This document shows positions 24,701 to 36,700 of a stretch of DNA of 64,000 nt, piece by piece. The DNA lies in the NCBI GenBank assembly GCA_964019695.1, contig CAXHUL010000248.1:372001-436000 (forward strand), read 5' to 3'. The translations under genes were made by a program, and so were the position numbers. This stretch comes from Loripinus fragilis (Eukaryota > Mollusca > Bivalvia > Lucinida > Lucinidae). The notes under the pieces are model-generated. The model had not been told where the DNA came from, ran no database searches, and saw only the letters and a list, made by a program, of their open reading frames with translations. Each line of letters begins with the position of its first letter. Position 1 is the first letter of the stretch.

Positions 24701-27700
24701 GCTGAGAAAGGGCTGACCGTTCGGCTCTTGTTGGTGATGTTAATTGTATTTTTGTTGTATTCTGGGACAGGTGTGGTACTTGATTCTATCGTTTCCTAAG
24801 CTTTTTGCTGTCTTTTTAACTTTCTTACATTAACCTTAACTGTCCTATTTACTTACGTGTAGATAAATTACATTATATCAACTTATTCTGAAGTAAGTAC
24901 TGGTTTATTATATTGAACTGCTTCTCTGTATGCTAAACAAATATATGTTACTTACATTGAATTGGCTTTCCAGCATGTACTCTAATTCTTTTCCAAATGA
25001 AACTATATCAGCTAGATCTTCTAACATGATAGCTGTTGACGATTTCTTCTCAAAAGACGATGTGTTGTAGTATGTGTGTTGTAAATCTTTATTTCCATCT
25101 GTATCATGCTTTGATTTTATGTTTAAATCATACGAAGTCTCAATATCTGAAACTAAAAAACAATATATATGAATCCTAAATGCATATAAAAACTAATGAA
25201 TATATACTCTGATCATTGTTTTAGCAGCTTTGACTATATTTAGAAATGCAAATAACACTACTTAATATGCATAAAATGATAAGTAAAGTCCATTAAAACC
25301 AAAATTTACAGACAAAAATTCAGCATCAGCAAGTTTTATTCTAATTACACAGCCTATCTCTTGTTTGAGTATGAGACGTTCCCCCAAGACCTACATAACA
25401 TTGACTCAAGACGCAACTAATTAAGAAAAGTACCCTCACTTTGCTGTTCTTACCTAGATATTTTCACATAAAAGGTTAATAAAACTTGAATGAACCATAC
25501 TATTTCTGGAAATAAGGAGTTAACTTGGCATTCTGTGACATTCCAAACACCAATAATTCATCCAAATAATAGAAAATATGTTAGTGTTATAATGTTACCT
25601 GATTTACTGCAAACAGTGCATTGCAAATTGATCGTGGCTTTTAAGAATCATATCGCTCTTAGGATATTTAATATGCATACTGAAAAGAAAAAGCATTACC
25701 ACTCCTAGGTAAAAAGATAAAATTACAGCAACACCCACTTATTGTTACTAAAAGTATTAATACAATATACATTCAAATTCAGTATATAATAATATAATCC
25801 TGTGCGCACACATTACATAGAGACATACAGAGCAATGAATTATCAAATGACCTTGTGTCTATGAATGCCATTGCGCGAAGAATCTAGTGGTTAACATATC
25901 AAATAAGTATCAAAATGTGATGACGTTCGATGACGTTCATAACAATGTTGCATCATTACAAAATATTAAATGTTATTATCTTATATTTTTTAAATGTTTC
26001 TGGTATATGATTACTCAAATTCGAAATATAATGTACCTTGTGTAGATGTCTCTGGTATTTGTTCTATGGTACTGTACTCCATACCTTCTTGCTGATTATG
26101 ACTTATACGTGTGCTGCTCATACCAACGTTGCTATATAATTGGTCTCTCTTTCTTTCAAACCATACACATTTTCCCTCAGTATTTTCACCACTAGAATTC
26201 ATTCTACAATGATTATAAATACTACATAGATCAAGATATAGAGGATCTTACATGAGTGTAATGCTTTATTAAATTTATTAAACGAGTCTGGAAAAAAATG
26301 ATATAATGCGAGGCTTGACGAGCATTTCATTTCTTTTTGCGACGAGTTAAACAATTCAATAATACAAGAGCACACATGCTAGATTTTATTGATCATATGA
26401 CATTAAGATTGGTTTAAAGTATCATTTACGGCGTAAAAACGCTATAATTGTGTCATTATATACTGAAGGACTTTAAAAACGCACCACCTGCTTAAATGCT
26501 AATTTATGTCGAAAATTTGATATTTTTATTATGTGAAAAATAAAATTGACAAATTCCGTCATTTAGCTTGCATTCAATAAGAAAATTGAAACGTTGTGGC
26601 TTATGATTGCCGTGACGTCGCGATAATTCTAATACAACTCAAATTCAAAAAAGTCACAGACCTTCCATTATGAAGGGAAAAAAGTTTTCAAACCGATGTT
26701 TGTTCTTGAAAGCGAAGGGAAAGACAAAATCAAATCATGAAGTTTTAGGCCTCTTGCAACGTTCATTACGTCTACATGACGTCATTGATTTTTGACGTAA
26801 TTGGCCGTTTATATCCTAAGAATCACAAATAATCAAAAATTTTTTGCTGCCAAGAGATACTCTTCAATCAGTTGCATAAAAGACAAAAGTATCGCGACAT
26901 GCGCGAACGTCACCCGTCCGTTATTGATGTTTGAAAATTAAAGACTGACGTTAGCAAAGAAACGCTGCGAGTAGGAGTGTAATAAAACAATTATTTCTAA
27001 AAACTTCTGTGTTTTTCCATTTGTTAAGACATCTGGCTACCACCTAACAGTGTTTGTTTTAAAATTGAATCGAATTCAGATTTGTCAGACGACAATTGTT
27101 GAAAAAACACTTACGTCGATATTACGTCAGAATGAACAGCATGAGCAAATCGAAATAATGGCAAATCTTGGTCCATTTTGCAAGAGGATACAAAATGATA
27201 AAGAAAACATCCTTAAATAAATCATGTGGAAGAGACAGAGAATGTAAAATGGTGCGCTTTTAAAGTCCCTCAGTATATACACAACGTTGTTATGGACGTC
27301 ATAATTTTTCCTAAAAATCTATAAACCACTAGTGGTTTATCAATTTTATTGCATGGCGTTATTTCACTCCCAGACACAACGTCATGTGATAAAAATACAT
27401 ATTTTAGTGGAGAGCACAGTGACTCAGTGACTCAGTGACTCAGTGGTAGAGTGCTTGGTTCAAGACGGAGGAGTTAGGTGTTCCAGAATCACTTTCGGAA
27501 CTGCCTTGAGTCCATGAGCAAAAAAACAGTAATTCGTGTTTTGTACTGGTCCAAAGTAAGTAAGGGTGCAAAGATCAGGAATCGATACAATCAAATACCA
27601 CACCTGACACAGGGTACCAATGGGAAAGTGACAACTTCACAATTAGACATCACAAACGAGAGCCAAGAGGTCTGCCCTGTCACAGCAGGTGACGACAAGG

Positions 27701-30700
27701 CACATATAAACAGACTCGCGCAAAGACATAGCAAACACAAGACAGAACAAAAACATAAAAAATCCACAAAAGAAGTACAGCCTTGGAACGGTCAGTAAAA
27801 TATTTTACTTGAGGGCTTAAACCGGTTTAACGGCGCCAACCTCGACCTAAATCCAGATGTGGATCAAGACACACAGATATTTGGTTTGCATGAAAGACCC
27901 CTAAATTATCAATGCATCATCTCCTAAAACATATAAATCAAGCTATGACAAGGAGATAAAGCAAAGATAAGGACTCAACAATAAATAAAACTGAATACCG
28001 GAGCATAAGAAATCCAACAGGTAAACCCCGGTGGGCCCGACAAACAGCCAAAGCATCAGGCCCCTCCTCAACATAAGTGAAAAAATTGTTGACTGGGAGG
28101 TATAAAAACAACTCAAACAAACATATTTTAATGTATTTTAATTCATTTACAAATGAAACAAGTTATTGAGCAATTTTCGCTCATACTAAATGGTTTGAAA
28201 ATTCCAAATTTCTATAGCACGGCGACACTAGATTCATTAAAACGTTTTTCATAGCAATATCTACTACAGCCTAAATCATTTAAATTTTCAAGATTTTTTT
28301 TAGGCTGCGTATGACAGAGGGTACATGTACAAGATGCCAAATCTAAATAATATAAATTTGTTTGAACACAAGTTTGTCCTTTGAATTCTACACACTACAA
28401 AAATAAATGTAGATAATAAAAATTAAAAATACCATAATAGGAAAGAATGGAGCATAAATAAATAAATTTGTTTTTGTAAAACAGTGTATCAGTGCTAAAC
28501 CGCGTTTCAATTATTTTTCTGGATTTACACTGAATTGTATGGAAATTGAAATTCTCTGATAATTTTCAAACTAAACCAGAGCTGAATATGTTTCTCGCCC
28601 AAAGCTAACAACCTAGAACTACCACCGGATTTTTTTTTTTTGTGCAAAGCCAGTTTTTGGCATAATGACCTAGTACTTTTAGCTGACATAGACACCTAAA
28701 GTTAATTATTTCCAATAGAATAGGCCATACTGAGGAAATTCTATAGTTTTTTGGCTTAAAATCTATAATAACCTAGAAAATTTCCATTACAAAGGTCAAA
28801 ATACTCGCGGGGATTTGCAAATATTTTTCCAGTGGGGATTTTTCACTATCCAGGTGGGATTTTCCCCATGCAAAAAATTCTCTGCAGGGATTTTTGAAAA
28901 ATCTAAAGTTCATACTTTTGTTCAAATATGACAAGATCTCATGATAATGGTGTGTATAAATGAATGTCCACCAGTAATACCAATTTTTAATTTTTCCCCA
29001 CAAGGATTTTTCCCCACAGGGATTTTTTTTAGAAAGAAAAATCCCCACTGGGATTTTTTAAAACATCTGTTTAAGGGTCTATAAATTAAGCTTTAAAAAA
29101 AATGAAATATTAGTCTTACTGGTGGACATTCATTTTTACACATCACTAACATGACATCATGTCATATTTGAATAAAAAGAATAACTTGAGATTTTTTGAA
29201 AATCCCTGCGGGGAATTTTATTTGCATCGAGAAAATTACCTGCGGGAGATATTTTTACTGCGGGGATTTGCAATCCCCACAGGGATTTGACCTTTGTCAT
29301 GGTATATTTTCTAAGTCATTAGAGATTTTAAGCCAAAAAGCTATATAATTTCCTCAGTATGGTCTTTTTTATTGGAAATAAGTCACTTTAAGTGTCTATG
29401 TCACTTAAAAGCACCAGATCAATTTGCCAAAAGCTGGTTTGGCAAAAAATTCCGGTGGCAGTTATTTACAAAGAAGTCAAAAAAAATTCCATTTATATAT
29501 TTAACCGCTACCACCATCAGAAATACAGTAGACTTAATGATGGTGATCAAAGTCAATCAAACAGACTCTCACTTTTATGCATGCACAATAAGACCTCCAG
29601 GAAGGTGTATATGTTATAAAAATCAACGAAGCTATAAAATTAAAAATATTTTTTGGTGTGCAAGATGGTCGGTTTCTGTCACATTGGTTACTGGATCTTC
29701 TTCATTTTTATAGGAAGCACCGTTAGGTGTTAGGTTCTGATTATTTATTTTGATGTTGTTGAAAAAACGTTTGTTAAAATGTAGAACAACTTGAGTAAAA
29801 AAAAGCCTCTAATACCAGCGGTGATCCTTAACCTGAGTATTAATCAGTTAAAAAAAATAGGTTGCTGCTCAGAAGAACCGTTTATTGAAACAGTTCTTCT
29901 GAGGAGTCCCCACTGCACCCACTGCACATGTTTAAATTTAGATATTAAATGATTTTGACAACACACTCTTACCTTAAGAAATAGTAAGTGAGTATGATCA
30001 GGAAATACCACAATCACAAACTGCAGACAAAGACCTGCCTTAAATAAGTTACATATTAAAATATCAAAAACAATGCAAGAGATTACAAATGGAGATTTTC
30101 TTAGGTACCCACCTTTTACGTCTACTCAGAAGAAATATCCCAGCTGATATCACAATCAATAGTAAAGCTAATCCACCTACTAATCCACCAATGATGCCAG
30201 AGGTTCTTGAACGATTAGAGTCTTTGTGCAATCCTCCTATAATATAATTTGATAACAAGGATCAGCATGACAAAAACACGTCAAATAGAATCGACAATAT
30301 TTATGCTGAATTACTGATCATAGATACTCATCTGAGCAATCAAAAACGTATATATCCATCCTCTATGCAAGCTTAATACTGTTTTTGTGTGTGGTTTAAC
30401 AACAACATGGTCAAATATAAAGTTTAATATTTTTGAGTCACGTGGTGAAAGTAGATGCTCTCCGTTCTAAGGTGGTGATTCTGTTAATGTTTATCCATTG
30501 TTTGTTTGCTATTCCATTGCTCGTTAGGTTTTATAGTAAGTATACTTAAAGCCAAAAAGTAATTTTACACTTTTCAGTGAGGAAACTATACCCATTTTTA
30601 CTTTTAGCTAATAAAATATTACAATGAGTTCCTAGCACTTGCTCTAACATAATTCATAAAATAGGATTTAAACAATTAACTATTCTATTGAGTCATCCGT

Positions 30701-33700
30701 CATTTTATTAGCGTATTCTCACAAAAACGTAGGTAAATTGAAGATTTTAACACGCTATTATACGTGCCTTCCATTGCTTATAATAATTATGCCAGACATT
30801 TTAGGTGACTTTTGATTAGCTTTATGTAGCAGCTTCAAGTTTCTTCAGTGTTGAAAATGTCTCCCTTTAAATTAAAACAATTTGATTTGTTTATCAGGGA
30901 TCGTTTTGACTTCTGTCAAGAATACGTGAGAATATCATCTAGCAAAATTATTCCAATTGGTTTGGAAGAAAAATGACAAACATTTTTTTTTTCATTGAAA
31001 GCACTGTAAAGTTATTAAGAATAGTTAATTTTCCATTTCTGGATAAATATGGCCCTATGGTTCTTTTGTATAATTAAAATAAATTTCAGCCAATTCTGTT
31101 TGGTAGAGTTTTGTTAAATTGTTAATGAATTTAACAACATAAACCACTTTTTGAATGCTCAGTCAAAGGACTTTCAATATCATAAACTTCGTAAAGCATT
31201 TCCTAAATTCTGCAAAAGACACTTAGGGTTGATTTTTAAAAACAATGTAGGCTTGAAGCCTCTTGTTCAACAAAGTATATCAGAGCCTATTTTTTACGAT
31301 TTTGTTGCGTGTCATGATTCCCATCAGAACTTTTGATGAGTTTGGTATAAGCCCTTCGATGATTGCTATGCTGCCTGTTATAATGAGTTGCTTCTTTTGT
31401 TGATCATTTTTTGTTATTATGTTTCATGTTAAACTTTGTTATGCTGTCTTGTATGTTCCTTGCTGTCTCGTGATAACATGCTGTGGATGGGCCAACCTGT
31501 TCGCCTTCTTGTGTGTTGTGTTTCTTGTAAGTTTGTCACTTTTCTATGTGATGTTCCAGGTCAGCCATGGTATTTGATTGTATCAATTCCTGATTTCTGG
31601 TTCCCTCTCTAATTTTATGAATTCAAAACAATCGATGGGAAGCCTTCTTTTCAAGATCAGTTAAAATATTCAAACATTTTAAAAGAGTGCTATATGGCAT
31701 GGGTGTTGTGAGACAGTCTACATGCTTTTTTATAAACCATAGCACATTTTATAGATTGGGTTCCTCTTTTATTGCATTAGGATGGGTCATGCCTCAGACT
31801 TAATGGTGACACTGACTTAAATCTTTAATAGGTAGGTTAGTGACTTTTGTTTGTCTATGGCTGCCTCACAATGGCTCAACTGTTGTTGGTTTTTAGCTCT
31901 GATAGTCTGTAAGTTGAGAGTTCTTTCCTTTGCCTCATCACAGTATGTTAATTGATCGTATTTTTCTCTGTGTTGATACATTGCATAAGTTAGAAGGCCT
32001 CAGCATGAGCTGGGCTAATTCGTGTTTTTAAACAGAATCTAAGGCGAATATTTGGCCAGTGGAAATTACCTTAAATCCCCCAGTGTCGTCAGCTGCAGTT
32101 CTATTCTAAGGCAGGTCTAAGGCTGTTGGTTATTCACTGTTTATTGTTGATCCCATTAATTGTGGGGGTTTCATGTTTAGTTCTTGTTTTGTCATCCAGT
32201 ACTTTCTGTCCTTTTTTAGTTATGCAATCACCCCCCTTGGAAAAGGAGAGCTGTGTTCTTGACTTTAATTGTCTGCATGATATACTCAGAAAAACAATTG
32301 AAGGATATTTAGATTCAGTTCCATCTCTTACATTTAATACAATACGAACTAAACTAATTATGAATGCATTTTATAGTTCTAGATGTCTGCAATAAAAATC
32401 AATGTTTGATTTAAGTCACGCTTCAGTGATGAAAGTACAGTACATGTCCAAATGGTGCAACTCTCTATACTGAAAAGTCACAAGCATTCAAAATGAGTGA
32501 AACGCTTTTTTATCGTTTGTGTTCCATAATCACTGGCTTCAAAATTATTGCTGGCTTTCAGCCAAAGATATGACACCCAATTTCGTAGTTTTTGTTAGTG
32601 GTTTACTTCCAATATGTTGTCATATTGGCTGGGGTATGCCAGATCTGTGCATTTTTGTCGAAGAAGTTGTCACGTTATAAGGTGCAATTACTGATAAATG
32701 GGTATGAACACTTGTCTGTGGTCAGAATTAGAACATTAGTAATGACCAGGTAAAGATTGAAGCAAAAAATATAAACGCCAAATTTTTTGCTTGTGAACTT
32801 TGGGTAAAGAGGGTTGGTGCATTTGATGTGGTACTATATCGCAACCAAGGGCCCGTAATTTTCATTTTGTATTCTGCTGAATTGCATATTGGTAGTTCTA
32901 TCAGATACGAAAATGCCTTCAATGAAAATTATTTTTTCAACTGTTATATGGTCAAAACAGTTTTAATATCCTTCAATTGTTTTTCTTAGTATAGTATATT
33001 GTTGTTTTGTTTGTTCGTTTGATTTGATTCTTTACGTTTCATCAACAATCTTTCAGTTATAAAGGGACTTCCTGGGTTGAACCAGTACTAAGCTAGGATT
33101 AATTTGTTTGCTTAAGGACACAACGCAGTGATGGCGGCGACTATGTTGTTTTTATTGCTTTTTCTTTATGGTGCCATGGGTTGGTATGTGGTATGTGATT
33201 TTATCATTTTCTGGTCTAGGTCAAACTCACTTGCTTTTTGACAAACAGTCCTAAATTTAGATGTCAAAGTGAAAAAAAACGTTAAACTGATTAGCCAAAC
33301 TCCATAAAACCATTATAAAAGTAAGAAAGACAGCACGGATCAAGAATCCATACAATCAAGTACCACACCGTTCCAGGTTACCAAATGGGAAAGTAACAAA
33401 ATCACAATAAACATACAAACAAGAGTCAAGACGTCAGCCCTTTTTATTCAGTTGACCACAAGGCAGCAATGAACAGACGAGAAAGCATGGCAAACAAAAC
33501 ATATAAATAACACAAATGATCAAAGTGAGATTAAATGCCCAATTCTGAGTCTTTACTTGGTCATCTTTACAGAGCAAACGCAGAATATTATCGTCAATAT
33601 TTACTTTTAAGTTAAAGTAACAAGCATGATGTTTATGTTACATGGGCACTTGACAGGACCTGAAGCTACACTTTGTTTTTCATGTTTAAACTCACTTGAG

Positions 33701-36700
33701 TATGAAATGCTTTTCCCAAAAATATCAAAATAATAAGTCAGATCAAAATAGTCATTTGCCTAACTCTGAGGTGCTGACAACTACCTGACCTTGTCATACA
33801 TTCTTAAATTTAGCTACAACCTTATGTTTTCATTTAGAGAGTTCTGGGATTTAAATTCTTCCAACGTATGCACAAATATTGTTTTTAAGCTAATAAAATT
33901 TACCCTTCTATCTAGGTTTAGGAAAGATAAATGGCTTTATATTGATAGTTTTCTGTTTAAATGATTGCATACCGTCGCATGCTGGCTCTTGTCCTGACCA
34001 AGTTGAGTCCACAAGACATATTCGCACATTAAAATCAGTACTTTTCAATGCTCCGTTGCAGTAGAACTTCAAGGTAGTATTAAAGCTGTATAGCAAATGT
34101 TTATCCTGGTCCTCATTTAGTATTTCTTCTGTTCCGTTTTGTAAAACCTTGGTATAAGTCCCACTTGAGGTTGTATTTGGACGCAAACAGACGATTCCTA
34201 TATAACATAAAATACTTTTCAATATTTAGCTTCATAAGACAATAAGCACCCATAATCAAAGAATTAAAAATATATATATATATATATACTGAGCCATTTC
34301 TGGTCTGCTCAATTTCATCTTTTTAAATCCGTATAAGGTAAGCAAATCAAGGTATTGTCCAGTCTTGTACACTGGAAAGACTGAAACAGTTGTGACTATT
34401 TCGTACCGTTCCAGCTGTAGCTTAGGTAAACTGTTCTTGGGAGAGATCATTTAACTCATTTAAAGCTTGGTGCATTGAGCCAATTTTCTTTTTAAGTCTG
34501 GTTTTCAAAAAAAAGATGAAACTGCATTTAGAAATAATATAAAACTGAGAACCAGATCTTTAATAAGTAAATCTTGATTTAAGTTTGTGTTCTTTTGAAT
34601 GGTCTTCTTCTTATGTGTTTGTCCAAATGCTAGTATATATTGAACTAGTTTCTAGAAGTTCCTAGTTGTGACAATCAACTTTTTATACCTTTTTGTGCAA
34701 CCAGATTTACTGTTTAACTACTGTATTATCTAAGCCTGTGATACTGTTATCATTTGTTCACAGTTTTTTGTTGTGCCCCTTGAGTGTAGAGTATTTGTGT
34801 AGGATCATTTTTTGTGTTCCAGTTTGCCGGTTCGTAGTGTTAAATTATGTTTCACAGTCCTCTTGCAGGGGCAAGGGAAGGCAACTTATGCTTAAAAGCA
34901 TTAAAATATTTGACTGAGCCTACATTGTGATCTTTTCCCTGAATTTGTTTAACATATACAATTATACAGGAGCAAGAATGTTAGATTCTATTTTAGTTAC
35001 ATCATGCGTTCCCATTTTAAATAGATTTTTAGTTTAATGAGATCAAGTCATACTTTCACAAACAGGATACAGGCCAGACCACGAACCATCGGCTTGACAC
35101 ACTCGTTTCAGGTTCCCATATTTTAGTTTAAACCCAGCATTACACTGACTGTTGATGACTGACTGAAATACCAGTCTTCTTGGTAGTTGGACAGATCCAA
35201 ACTGCAAAGTAGTTATTGGTACAGCACACTGAACAACTGAAAACATGGAAATAATTACAATTAAACTGAATATAAAAAGTATAGTTTTGTATCATAAGAC
35301 CTTAAGATAAGGGTGTGTGGTTAAATATAGATTTTCTTTTTTCACAATACAAACATATGTTGTGAGTACTCATGACTACCTTATCTATAAGATGGTTCTC
35401 TTGAGCACCCAAAACAGAAGTTCAAACAAATAGGGCAGTGTACTCCCAATGTTTTGTTAATCTAGACCTTCGTAAAACCTGTACACAAATACGTGTCACT
35501 GCATGCAAAACAGCTGCTTGTTTTGATAGTGTACTTGCTTGTATGTTGTATGGATGTCTTGCTAGTTTTGTATGCTACTTAATGTTTGCTATTACATTTC
35601 AATTTTATTGTCTTCTTTTATTCTTCTTTTATTATCACTTATCTAAATTGCGTTTTAAACATTCGACATACTTGTACAGTTAGGTTCCAGCCCTGAAAAA
35701 GATCCATCTTCCTTGCAGATGCGGTAAAAACTTCCTCTAGATAGATTGAAACCTTCTCTGCACTTCGCAATAACTATCGTATTGACGTTAACGGTTCGTT
35801 GTGGTGTCTCATACAAGACATTTGTAGTGTCGCCATCAGGAACATTGCATACCACAGCTATTAAAGAACCATACAAAAAATATCTGATGATTTTGTGTCT
35901 TTGTAATAAGAATGTGCAGTCGACTCTTTATTGCCCAAAGTACATTAGAGAATACCTTAAATAGCTATTGTTTCTGTTCTGATCTATATATAGGGTTAAT
36001 GATATTTAAATGTTTTGTCCCGTTGTTAGGAAATTAATTTTTATCAAGCAATTCTTGACACTGTAAGATTTCATACAAATATTCTACGTGGCTCTATGAT
36101 TAATTGGATATATAGCAAACTTAAAAGGCGAGTTATTAATCAACATACATACACGACTGATTGACTAACAGTGATCTATTAAGCAACAAAATGATTGCCA
36201 GCACAAATCTGTTTTGATCAACACAAATAAAAAATTGAAAGTATAACAATTTCTTCAAATTCTAATGAAAAAAGTCAATAAGCAACAGTAAGGGTCAGTG
36301 AAAAAACTTAGTTTTGGCAAGTAATAGTTCAAACCAGCAGACCCTAGTTTTTTTAAAAAAAGATTTCAGTAGAATCTGTGAAAACAAGATTTCAGTAGAA
36401 TCTGTGCAAATGATCTTAGAGCTTGCAATCTGGAACATTTGCTAAGATCAAATGCACAAAATTATTCACACCTGAAAGCTCTATATATCCAAGCCTATAG
36501 TAGAAAAAAAGTCTAAGTTCTCATAGATATCATTTTATCAACAATCATTTTTTCCAAACCAAACTCCTTCACGTATATGTTCAGTGTGTCTATATTGTAT
36601 AGGCAACATATCAAATTGCTCAATCAAAAGCTGTGGTAGAAGTTGATCGGCACATGAAGGCATCATCTATGCATTTACAAAAGCCTTGGTAGGGGAAAAT

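Noticed and set aside
27478..27798. 106-codon plus-strand frame
   Set aside because: It runs across a SINE fragment and a family A repeat; the sequence recurs as repeat elsewhere without the frame.
29372..29713. 113-codon plus-strand frame
   Set aside because: Overlaps the arm of the 848 bp palindrome and beyond; no domain or splice signals.
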